DNA from: Trichlorobacter ammonificans
GTDB taxonomy: Bacteria > Desulfobacterota > Desulfuromonadia > Geobacterales > Pseudopelobacteraceae
NCBI RefSeq assembly: GCF_933509905.1
Contig: NZ_OW150024.1
Span: forward strand, 2,778,001-2,842,000
Direction: 5' to 3'
Length of the DNA stretch: 64,000 nt
The notes below the pieces were generated by a model. It saw nothing but the letters and a program-made list of their open reading frames with translations, was not told the DNA's origin and did not search any database. The first letter of the stretch is position 1. Each line of letters starts with the position of its first letter. Below are positions 20,931-28,666 of this stretch, one piece after another. The position numbers were made by a program, and so were the translations under genes.

Positions 20931-22322
20931 ATGAACGGACGCATCCGCCCGCTGGCACTCGCACTGGCATGTACCGCCTGCATACTGACCGCCGTCGGCA
21001 CGGCAGGGGCCGGCAGCCCGTCGCAAGCCACGCTGGTGCTCGACCTGAACGAATGTATCCGCACCGCCCTGCAGGCCGCCCCCGAACTGGGAGAGGCGGA
21101 AGCGGACATCCGCCTTACCAGCAGCAAGCTGAAGGAAGCCCAATCCTACCGCTACCCCCAGATCGAGGTACTGTCGCTGTTCGGCCCCGCCCCTTCGGCA
21201 CGGCGCAGTGATATCGAACCGACCGTCAAGACCGACATCGCCTTCAGCGTCAAGAACCTGACCTGGTTCACCAGCGCCGACTTGCTGGTCACCCAGCCCC
21301 TGTGGACCTTCGGCAAGATCAGCGAAAACATGAAGGCCGCCACCCACGGCATTGAAGTGGACAAGGCCAAGAAACAGCAGAAGGCCAACGAAGTGACCCT
21401 TGAGGTCAAGAAGTACTACTATGGCGTGCTGCTGGCCCGTGAACTGCAGAACGTTCTCTCCGAGCTGCAGCAGTACATGAGGCAGGGCAAGGAGAAGATA
21501 CAGCAGCTGATCGATAATGAGAGCCCCGCCGGCGACGAGATGGACCTTTTCAAAATCGACGCTTATTCCGGCGAGATCAATAACTACATGGAGGCGGCAC
21601 TGAAAGGCGAGCGCCTCGCCCTGGCGGCGCTCAAGGCGCGACTGGGACTGAACGGCACGTTGGACGTCACCGTTGCCGACACCCAGCTGCTGATGGAATC
21701 GCGGACCATCCCCGATCTCACGGGTTCCGTCGAACAGGCACGCCTGCAGCGCCCCGAGTTCAAACAGCTCTCCGAAGGCCTCCGGGCACGGACCGCCCTG
21801 GTGGATGCCGCCAAAGCCAACTACTATCCCGATCTGTTTCTTGCCGGCATGCTTTCCTGGGCCTACGCCAACGACCGCGACCGGATCAAGAATCCTTACC
21901 TGAGCGACCGTTTTCAACACACCTACGGCGGTGTTGCCCTGGGACTGAAATGGCACCTCGATTTCGGCATTACCGGTGCCAAGGTCGCCGCCGAACAGGC
22001 ACAGCTGAACCGCCTGGAAAGTACCAAGGCCTATGCCGACACCTTTATCCCGCTGCAGATTCAGAAGGCCTGGCTGGAGATGAAGGAGGCGGAAAAGGTC
22101 GTCGAGTCGAGCTTCATCGCCTATCGCAGCGCTAAAAAGTGGGGGGCTGCAGCCCTGGCTAACTTCGATTTCGGCATCGGCAATCCCCGGGACATCTTCG
22201 ATGCCGTTGCCGTCTACGGCAAGATGAAAGCCGCCCACTATCAGGCGATCTATGATTACAACATCGCCAAGGCAAACCTGGAATACGCCGTGGGATCGCT
22301 GCCTCCTGCCGCCGCGCCCTGA
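20931..22322 (+). CDS. TolC-family outer membrane protein within the mla operon
   Basis: 463 residues. Signal peptide (ALALACTACILTAVGTAGAG), then two OEP repeats with the amphipathic helices and coiled coils of TolC-type channels (LNECIRTALQAAPELGEAEADIRL; later AEQAQLNRLESTKAYADTF). Such proteins form trimeric outer-membrane channels with periplasmic tunnels. E. coli mla operons lack this gene and use MlaA at the outer membrane instead. Its position between mlaD and mlaC suggests it serves as the outer-membrane partner here, but that is an inference. It starts 11 bases after mlaD with GGAGGC upstream. Confidence 0.88.
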   Translation: MNGRIRPLALALACTACILTAVGTAGAGSPSQATLVLDLNECIRTALQAAPELGEAEADIRLTSSKLKEAQSYRYPQIEVLSLFGPAPSARRSDIEPTVKTDIAFSVKNLTWFTSADLLVTQPLWTFGKISENMKAATHGIEVDKAKKQQKANEVTLEVKKYYYGVLLARELQNVLSELQQYMRQGKEKIQQLIDNESPAGDEMDLFKIDAYSGEINNYMEAALKGERLALAALKARLGLNGTLDVTVADTQLLMESRTIPDLTGSVEQARLQRPEFKQLSEGLRARTALVDAAKANYYPDLFLAGMLSWAYANDRDRIKNPYLSDRFQHTYGGVALGLKWHLDFGITGAKVAAEQAQLNRLESTKAYADTFIPLQIQKAWLEMKEAEKVVESSFIAYRSAKKWGAAALANFDFGIGNPRDIFDAVAVYGKMKAAHYQAIYDYNIAKANLEYAVGSLPPAAAP

Positions 22323-22354
22323 TTTCAGCTTTCGCACACAAGGAGTTCGCAACC

Positions 22355-22954
22355 ATGATTAAAAAACTGATACTGCTGTCCCTGGCCGGACTCATGCTGG
22401 CAGCCCCGGCACAGGCCTCCGTTACGGACGATGTTCGCAAAACCGTGAATGAGGTTATCCGCATCGTCTCCGACAAAGAGATGAAGAAACCGTCGCAGGA
22501 GCAGAAACGACGTGCCGCCATCAAGCAGGCCATCGGCACGGTCTTCGATCAGCAGGAAATGGCGCGCCGTTCCCTGGGTAAGCACTGGAATCAGCGGACG
22601 CCGGACGAACGCCGCCAGTTCGTCGAACTTTTTTCGGGCCTGCTGGAAAACTCCTACGCCGACAAAATCGAATCCTACAACAACGAACGGATCGTCTACG
22701 TCAAGGAAGTAGTGGATGGCGACTTCGCCGAGGTGAAGTCCAAGGTGATCACGGCAAAGAACGAGGAATACACCCTCGACTACCGGGCGCTCAAGCAGAG
22801 TAGCGGCAAATGGGTCGTTTACGATGTCGTTATCGAGGGAGTCAGTCTGGTTTCCAACTACCGCACCCAGTTCAACAAAATCATCAGTGCAAACGGCTAC
22901 GCCGAACTGGTAAAAAAACTGCAGTCAAAAAGCAACGAATTGAAGGCGCGCTAA
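22355..22954 (+). CDS. mlaC: MlaC/Ttg2D/HpnM-type periplasmic lipid-binding protein
   Basis: 199 residues. Cleavable signal peptide (ending AAPAQAS), then the MlaC fold: QEMARRSLGKHWNQRTPDERRQFVELFSGLLENSYADKIESY (across about residues 67-108) and YDVVIEGVSLVSNYRTQFN near the end. MlaC carries phospholipid between the outer membrane complex and the MCE ring. The related HpnM appears in hopanoid clusters, and hpnI lies at the head of this region, so the cargo could be hopanoid. RBS is AAGGAG. Confidence 0.92.
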   Translation: MIKKLILLSLAGLMLAAPAQASVTDDVRKTVNEVIRIVSDKEMKKPSQEQKRRAAIKQAIGTVFDQQEMARRSLGKHWNQRTPDERRQFVELFSGLLENSYADKIESYNNERIVYVKEVVDGDFAEVKSKVITAKNEEYTLDYRALKQSSGKWVVYDVVIEGVSLVSNYRTQFNKIISANGYAELVKKLQSKSNELKAR

Positions 22955-22966
22955 CGGTTAATTTTC

Positions 22967-22995
22967 TTGACAGCCATCAAACACCGTGCTAAAGG
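22967..22995 (+). promoter_or_regulatory. promoter and long leader of the cold-shock gene
   Basis: TTGACA (22967-22972) is followed after 17 bases by TAAAGG. The leader from there to the csp start is about 150 bases and contains short inverted repeats, as in cold-shock mRNAs whose 5' leader folds differently at low temperature. The -10 box is weak. Confidence 0.5.
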
Positions 22996-23148
22996 GACGC
23001 TGCGATAAGTTTCGGATATGCGCGCAGTGCCATGAAGCTCCCGCAGTATCTGCCTCTGCTTGTGGAAACGCCCGAACCAGTTCCGGAAACTTCGTTCGAT
23101 GTTACTCATCCGGCAAGGTCCGGGAACCCATGAAGGAGGAAGCACGTA

Positions 23149-23352
23149 ATGGCACAAGGCAAGGTCAAGTGGTTCAACGACACCAAGGGGTTCGGATTCA
23201 TTGAGCAGGACGGGGGCGAAGACGTATTCGTCCACTTCTCAGCAATTCAGTCCGAAGGTTTCAAGACTCTGGCAGAAGGCGAGCAGGTGAGCTTTGACAT
23301 CGTGCAGGGCCCCAAAGGTCTGCAGGCTGCCAACGTGCAGAAGCAGAAATAG
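23149..23352 (+). CDS. Cold-shock protein, CspA family
   Basis: 67 residues, one cold-shock domain (OB fold): [14 protein letters not shown] contains RNP1 and DVFVHFSAI contains RNP2. These small proteins bind single-stranded RNA and DNA and act as RNA chaperones. AAGGAGGA precedes the ATG. The gene is monocistronic, between its own promoter and a strong terminator. Confidence 0.97.
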   Translation: MAQGKVKWFNDTKGFGFIEQDGGEDVFVHFSAIQSEGFKTLAEGEQVSFDIVQGPKGLQAANVQKQK

Positions 23353-23376
23353 GACGTTCCTCGACGCACCAGTACC

Positions 23377-23406
23377 AAAGGCCCGCTGAAAACAGCGGGC
23401 CTTTTT
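23377..23406 (+). terminator. rho-independent terminator of the cold-shock gene
   Basis: AAAGGCCCGCTG, a four-base loop, CAGCGGGCC and five T. The A and T tracts also make it usable from the minus strand, where it would end mgsA transcription. Confidence 0.9.
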
Positions 23407-23430
23407 CATGCCGGCTTCCCACCCTCTCAC

Positions 23431-23901
23431 CTAGGCGCTGTGTTTGAGCCGCTCCCGGTACTCCTCGTAGTCGGGCATCAGGCGGTCGTAACTGTCGTGC
23501 ATCAGGGTCGAGGATATCATGAAGTCGGCGGTGGCCCGGTTGCACGCCACCGGGATGTTCCAGACCACGGCGATGCGCAGCAGCGCCTTGACGTCGGGGT
23601 CATGGGGCTGGGGCTCCAGCGGGTCCCAGAAGAAGATTACCAGGTCGATCTCCCCCTCGGCAATCTTGGCGCCGATCTGCTGGTCTCCTCCCAGAGGGCC
23701 ACTCTGCAAACGGGTCACCGTGAGGCCGAGGCTTTCCTGGAGGAGGCCGCCGGTGGTGCCGGTGGCGCAGAGGTCGTGCTCCACCAGGATGGCCCGGTTG
23801 TAGCGCGCCCATTCGATCAGGTCTCGTTTCTTGTGATCGTGAGCCACCAGGGCGATCCGTTTGCGGGGCTGCATCTCGATTGTCCTGTAGTTCATCGTCA
23901 T
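23431..23901 (-). CDS. mgsA: Methylglyoxal synthase
   Basis: 156 residues. Converts dihydroxyacetone phosphate to methylglyoxal and phosphate, a bypass of lower glycolysis when phosphate is limiting. Family motifs: ALVAHDHKK, the phosphate-binding [11 protein letters not shown], the catalytic-aspartate segment [17 protein letters not shown], and [20 protein letters not shown]. The length matches the E. coli enzyme (152). The start at 23901 has GGGGGAAA just ahead; the ATG at 23895 is equally plausible. Confidence 0.96.
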   Translation of the reverse strand: MTMNYRTIEMQPRKRIALVAHDHKKRDLIEWARYNRAILVEHDLCATGTTGGLLQESLGLTVTRLQSGPLGGDQQIGAKIAEGEIDLVIFFWDPLEPQPHDPDVKALLRIAVVWNIPVACNRATADFMISSTLMHDSYDRLMPDYEEYRERLKHSA

Positions 23902-23978
23902 TTTCCCCCAGCCGGATTTTCAGACAGCTTATCCTCGATGACGGTCCGGTGCAACCCCGATTCCTCCGAGAGCCCCTT

Positions 23979-26900
23979 TCATGCGGCCAGGTCGAGCTGT
24001 TCGGCTTCAGAGGGCGACAGGATACCGGCCGCCGTGCCGTTCACCCCTCTCACCACCACCGACGACCCCTTGATCGCTTTGGCCGACTTCTTGACCTCGG
24101 TGGCCAGCGAGGCCAACTGGGCGTAGGACTCAACCGGCTGGCGGGCCGTGCTGACAATGGCGACGGAAAGCGAGAGCAGACTGAAGCTCTCCTGCTCACC
24201 CCGACGGTTGAGCGAGACGTACTGACCCGCTGCATGGTCCTGGGCCCCGTGCAGGATCGGCAGCCGCAGTTCGAATTCGGCGATCAGCCGCCGGGCCAGG
24301 ACCGCGCCGCTTTCCGCCGTCGAGATGACGATGAAGTCGTCGCCGCCGATATGGCCGCAGAAGATCCGTTGTCCCTCCCGCAGGGCCGATTCCTCTTCCA
24401 TCTGGCGCAGGATATCCCCCACCACCCTGATGGCCATGTCACCCCGTTCAAAGCCGTAAAAATCGTTGTACGGCTTGAAGTGATCGATATCGACGTAGGC
24501 GATGTCGAAGGCGCTGCCCTGGGCCAGGCAGCGGGTGATCTCCCGCTGGATGCTTTCGTTGCCCGGCAAGCCCGTCAGGGGATTGGCCCCTTTGGCCAGC
24601 TTCAGGTTCAGGGCGGTCATGGCATCCACCAAGGTGCGCAGATCCAGCATGCCCAGGTAGCTGCCGCGGCGGGCTACGCAGATATTGTTCAGCCGCAGGT
24701 CCGCCGACAGTCCCTGGATGAGGCGGGCCGCCTCCTCGATACCGGTATCCGCCTCGATGACCAGCGGAACCGGATGCATCAGGTCGCGCACCTTCTTGGC
24801 GTGGTTGATATGAAAAGCATAGCCGATCCGCCCCAGAATCTGTTCCTCGATAAATTCGGTGCGGTTCATGATCCCGACCACCTGCCCCCCGTCCACCACC
24901 GGCAGGGCCTGCAACACCTTGTCGCTCTGAAACCGCTCCAGTACCGTGGTCAGCCGGTCGCCGGGATGCACCGGCGGAATCTGCAGCACAACCTCCCCGA
25001 CCGCTTCCAGCATCCGCCCGTTGCCGTTTTCCACCGGCAGGCCGAACGGCATCGCCAGAGGCGGGGGACGCTGCGGCGTCGGCTCGGGCGGCTCAGCCTC
25101 AGCCGCATCCGGCGATGCCGCCACGTATTCCTGGGTCAAAAACCGTTCGAACTCGTCGCGCTCCATCGGCTTGCCGAACAGGTACCCCTGCATCAGATCG
25201 CATCCCAGATCACGCAGCAGGCGGTGCTGTGCCGCCTTTTCCACCCCCTCCGCCACGATCCGCAGGTTCAGCGACTTAGCCAGTGCCACGATGGCGCTGA
25301 CAATGGCCAGGTCGTCGTCGTGCTCCACCAGGTCGCGAACGAACGAGCGGTCGATCTTGATAATGTCCACCGGCAGGTGCTTCAGATAGATCAGGGATGA
25401 GTAGCCGGTACCGAAGTCATCAATGGCCAGCCTGACCCCCAGCTCCTTGAGGCGGAAGATTCGCTCGGTCAGCTCGTTACTGTGCTCCATCAGCACCGAT
25501 TCGGTCAGCTCACAACAGAGCGCCTGCGGCGGCAGGCCGGTCCGCTGCAGAATAGCGGCCACCCGCTCCACGAAGCGGGGATCCTTCAGTTGCCGGGCTG
25601 AAACGTTGACGGCAACCGTCAGGTCGCGATATCCCTGCTCCCGCCAGTGACGGCAATTACCGGCAGCCAGCTCCATGACCAGCTCCCCCAGCGGCACGAT
25701 GGCGCCGTTCTGTTCGGCGATGGAGATGAAACGGTCCGGCCCCACCAACCCCAGCACCGGATGCCGCCAGCGTACCAGCGCCTCGATGCTGATCAGGCGC
25801 TTTCCCTCCCGGTCGAAGAGGGGCTGATAGTTGAGAAAAAACTCTCCGCGCCGGATTCCCTGCAGGATGCCGGCCTCAAGCTGCACCTGTTCGGACACGG
25901 CACGGTTCATTGCCTCCGAATAAAACTGAAAACAGCCGTCCTCGCCGCACTCCCGCGCCTGGATCATGGCCAGCCGGGCGTTGTGGAGCAGCGCCTCTCC
26001 CACCCGCCCGTCGCCGGGGAACACCGCGATACCGATATGCCCCTGCACCTGATACTCCCCGTCCGCCAGCACCACCGGTTCGCGGATGCACTCCAGCAGC
26101 TTGGTAAGCACCGGAATCAATTCCTGTTCCGTGGCGGTACGGGGCAGCAGCACCGCAAACTCGCCGTAGTGGGATACCGCCAGGGTATCGGTTTCACGCA
26201 GCGCCATGCGCATGCGCGCCGCCGCGGTCCGCAGCAGTTCATTGAAACTTTCATGTCCCGCCGCCACTCCCCGCGCCAAGGCGAGGGATATGACGGCAAA
26301 GGGCCGTTCCTCCCGGCTGTTGATGGCGATCAGGTGCTGCAGGCGATCCAGCAGCAGGTTGCGGTTGGGCAGGCCGGTCAGGGGATCGAAGCGGGTCAGC
26401 TCCTCCACCTGCAGGCTGATCTGTTTGTGCTGGGTGATGTCCTGGACAAACACAATGGTGCAGGGTTCCTCTCCGAAAACGAGCTGCCGGGCGCTGACCA
26501 GCCCGTAACGCAGCGCCCCGTCGCGGTGCACGAAGGTGGCTTCGAACTCGCGCACCACACCATCGCTGCGAAGGTACTGCAGCAGTGCGGCACGCTCCTC
26601 CCGGCTGTGCCAGAAGTTCAGTTCAGCTTCCCGCTGCCCCCTGATCTCGGCACCGTCGTAACCGGACATGGCGCAGAACGCCCGATTCACCAGCAGACAG
26701 CAGCCGTCCCGGTCCCTGACCACGACGATGCCGTTGCTGGAGGCTTCGAACACTCCGCTGAGCAGCTCCCGTGAGCGGGCCAGCCGCACGGCGAGCCGCG
26801 CAACCAGCACATAGATGATCAGGGCTGAGGTTGCCACGAAGAGCAGTCCCTTGCCGCTGGTAAGTTTTGCCAGCACGTGTGTGTCGGAGACGGCACGGGA

Positions 26901-27062
26901 GAGCGTACTGTCGCTCCAGAGCACCCAGAGCGATCCGATCAGGGCATACAGCAGGCTGATACGTAGCGGTGTCAGCAGAACGCCACTCCTGCGCAGCGGC
27001 GACAGCCCCTCGCGGGGAGCCTCTGTTGCGCCGGCGGCTGGCGATTTCCTTTCAACGGTCAT
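23979..27062 (-). CDS. Membrane PAS-GGDEF-EAL-CBS-GGDEF cyclic-di-GMP protein
   Basis: 1027 residues. Order: two membrane segments (about 32-50 and 70-92), PAS (about 100-215), a degenerate GGDEF domain whose signature reads SHYGEF (about 220-375), a complete EAL phosphodiesterase domain (EALVRW, VNVSARQL, CELTESVL, IDDFGTGYSS, KIDRSFV, AEGVE), a pair of CBS-like segments (about 690-830), and a second GGDEF domain with GHIGGDDFIVIS that keeps the metal-binding DIDHFKPYND segment. It can therefore probably both make and break c-di-GMP, with the first GGDEF domain serving as a regulatory module. CBS domains usually bind adenine nucleotides. The aspartate of the helix after NDFYG (ERGD) is retained, so this is not the cGAMP-making 'Hypr' variant. 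Confidence 0.9.
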   Translation of the reverse strand: MTVERKSPAAGATEAPREGLSPLRRSGVLLTPLRISLLYALIGSLWVLWSDSTLSRAVSDTHVLAKLTSGKGLLFVATSALIIYVLVARLAVRLARSRELLSGVFEASSNGIVVVRDRDGCCLLVNRAFCAMSGYDGAEIRGQREAELNFWHSREERAALLQYLRSDGVVREFEATFVHRDGALRYGLVSARQLVFGEEPCTIVFVQDITQHKQISLQVEELTRFDPLTGLPNRNLLLDRLQHLIAINSREERPFAVISLALARGVAAGHESFNELLRTAAARMRMALRETDTLAVSHYGEFAVLLPRTATEQELIPVLTKLLECIREPVVLADGEYQVQGHIGIAVFPGDGRVGEALLHNARLAMIQARECGEDGCFQFYSEAMNRAVSEQVQLEAGILQGIRRGEFFLNYQPLFDREGKRLISIEALVRWRHPVLGLVGPDRFISIAEQNGAIVPLGELVMELAAGNCRHWREQGYRDLTVAVNVSARQLKDPRFVERVAAILQRTGLPPQALCCELTESVLMEHSNELTERIFRLKELGVRLAIDDFGTGYSSLIYLKHLPVDIIKIDRSFVRDLVEHDDDLAIVSAIVALAKSLNLRIVAEGVEKAAQHRLLRDLGCDLMQGYLFGKPMERDEFERFLTQEYVAASPDAAEAEPPEPTPQRPPPLAMPFGLPVENGNGRMLEAVGEVVLQIPPVHPGDRLTTVLERFQSDKVLQALPVVDGGQVVGIMNRTEFIEEQILGRIGYAFHINHAKKVRDLMHPVPLVIEADTGIEEAARLIQGLSADLRLNNICVARRGSYLGMLDLRTLVDAMTALNLKLAKGANPLTGLPGNESIQREITRCLAQGSAFDIAYVDIDHFKPYNDFYGFERGDMAIRVVGDILRQMEEESALREGQRIFCGHIGGDDFIVISTAESGAVLARRLIAEFELRLPILHGAQDHAAGQYVSLNRRGEQESFSLLSLSVAIVSTARQPVESYAQLASLATEVKKSAKAIKGSSVVVRGVNGTAAGILSPSEAEQLDLAA

Positions 27063-27254
27063 GACGCGGTCTCCTTCACTGACAACCTATAGCGCCGACA
27101 GGTCACAGCCACGTGACGATCCTGCAAATCTTCGATGGAAATCCCCCTCCAATTTGTTGCCCAGACTTTGTCCGTCCGACACCTGATCGTCACGGGAGCG
27201 GCGTAGGCTTGCCCCGTACACTGACGACCAACGGAAACAATGGAGGAGATGACC

Positions 27255-27446
27255 ATGAAATTTGAATCCCTTGACGACTACTACCTCTGGACCTGCGACT
27301 GGTGCGATTCCGAAAACCGGACCCTGTGGGTGAAGGTTGCCCAGGGAGATGTGGCCTGCGGGGCCTGCCACCTGAGCGCCAGCCATCCCACATCGGGCAG
27401 GGGGACTGAACATCGCAACGGCCGTATCATGGCAGGACTGTGCTAG
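27255..27446 (+). CDS. Small zinc-ribbon-like protein
   Basis: 63 residues, start ATG at 27255 with GGAGGAG seven bases upstream. Two CxxC pairs (CDWC and CGAC, about 20 residues apart) with aromatic residues between them suggest a single zinc ribbon. I do not recognise the family. It is followed 24 bases later by a 38-residue ORF and then the hydrolase and GH3 genes on the same strand, so it may be the first gene of that operon. Confidence 0.65.
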   Translation: MKFESLDDYYLWTCDWCDSENRTLWVKVAQGDVACGACHLSASHPTSGRGTEHRNGRIMAGLC

Positions 27447-27470
27447 ACAGCTGCCGCGGGAGAGAAGGCA

Positions 27471-27587
27471 ATGTGGATTATCCGTGCGCTGACCATGCAA
27501 ACGCAGCTTGCAGAGCTTGACCGGCAGATGGACAAACTGCGCAAGCTGGTTGACCGTAACTCTCAGGCCACCGGAGGCAGATCATGA
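27471..27587 (+). CDS. 38-residue peptide coupled to the hydrolase/GH3 operon
   Basis: MWIIRALTMQTQLAELD... is a short, highly charged sequence that should form one amphipathic helix, with heptad-like leucines (LAELDRQMDKLRKLVD). AGAGAAGG precedes the ATG, and the TGA overlaps the ATG of the next gene as ATGA, which argues for real translation. No known family; a coiled-coil partner or a translational coupler for the downstream gene are both possible. Confidence 0.55.
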   Translation: MWIIRALTMQTQLAELDRQMDKLRKLVDRNSQATGGRS

Positions 27588-28666
27588 AGCAGATGCTTGA
27601 GCGACACATCCCCCCCTTGGCTGCGCGCCATCCCGCGTTGATGACGGTGGCATCGGCAACGGCAGGGCTTTTGCGCAGCATGGCCATCAAGCTCTACCGT
27701 CCCCGCCACCGCCCCCGTGAGCAGGCGCTGTGGGAACGATATCCCAGCCTCCCGGCGGTCCGCTGTCAACTGTACCGGGAGAAGTCGGCAGGCTCCAACC
27801 CCACCATCGTCATTGGCGGGTTTGTGCCGGATGCCACGGAAGCGGTGGAATTCCAGCGTCCAACTCTGCGCCGTCATGGTTCCATCTATTACCTGAACTT
27901 TCCCCGTAACGGTTTCAGTCAGGAACTGTTTGAGGGGCAGCTGGCCGACCTGATCGACGATCTGGCACTGAACGGGGAGCGTCCGGCACTTATGGCTGTC
28001 AGCTTTGGTGCCGGTCTGCTGGTGGAGTTCCTGCGTCGCGCACCTGAGAGTATTCATGAAAAGATACGTGGTCTGGTGCTGGTCAGTCCGGTGCTCTGCA
28101 CTGCCGACCTGATCCGTGCCGCTGGGGAGCGCAGCGGCGGGGTACGCATGCTGGAGTCCAACCTGCGCAAGATCATGGGCGCCGACCCGGCCAACGAGTA
28201 TGACCTGAACCGCCAGCTGGAGCGGGCCCGGCGTTGCTTCCAGGCCCTTTTCGAAGCAGGGGCGGAGAACCGGCCGCTCACCACCCGGCACCTTACCATC
28301 CGCAGCAGGATTTTTGAGGTGCTGGAACAAACCTCCAATCTGGGAGGATACGAACGGGTGCTGGCCCTGAAACGCTTTGCCGTCCCCTGTGGGCAGCGCA
28401 GCATTTACAGCGGCCCCAGCCTGCTGCTAGTGGCCGAGGATGAAGAAAGCGTACTGGTACCATCCTCCCCGACGCTCTGCCTGGTGCGTGACCACGAGCG
28501 GTTACGGGTGATGCTGCCGGATGTGCGGCTGCGCAAGGTCTCGTCGCCGGATGCCGCGGACCCGGTGGCCCATGCCTCACTGATCTTCCACCATCATGCC
28601 TTCAACCCGCTGCTGGAGGATTGGCTGGAACGGTTGCACCGTCATCCCCTCTGGGCAGTTGTCTGA
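27584..28666 (+). CDS. Alpha/beta-hydrolase-like protein linked to GH3
   Basis: 360 residues. The middle portion has the serine-hydrolase layout: a strand and loop at TIVIGGFVPDATEA (about residues 66-80), LADLIDDLAL, then the nucleophile elbow VSFGAGLLVEF with serine in the xSxGxG context (about 140), followed by RGLVLVSPVL. A histidine pair near the C-terminus (IFHHHAFN) could supply the catalytic base. The N-terminal 60 residues are basic and not assigned. The reaction is unknown; an acyl or ester hydrolase acting with the adjacent acyl-adenylating GH3 enzyme is a reasonable guess. Start overlaps the peptide gene upstream, and the stop overlaps the GH3 start (TGATG). Confidence 0.7.
   Translation: MKQMLERHIPPLAARHPALMTVASATAGLLRSMAIKLYRPRHRPREQALWERYPSLPAVRCQLYREKSAGSNPTIVIGGFVPDATEAVEFQRPTLRRHGSIYYLNFPRNGFSQELFEGQLADLIDDLALNGERPALMAVSFGAGLLVEFLRRAPESIHEKIRGLVLVSPVLCTADLIRAAGERSGGVRMLESNLRKIMGADPANEYDLNRQLERARRCFQALFEAGAENRPLTTRHLTIRSRIFEVLEQTSNLGGYERVLALKRFAVPCGQRSIYSGPSLLLVAEDEESVLVPSSPTLCLVRDHERLRVMLPDVRLRKVSSPDAADPVAHASLIFHHHAFNPLLEDWLERLHRHPLWAVV

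Noticed and set aside
23880-25400. 506-codon plus-strand open frame inside the GGDEF/EAL gene
   Set aside because: Arg/Gln/His-rich shadow; the minus-strand protein has catalytic motifs across the same bases.
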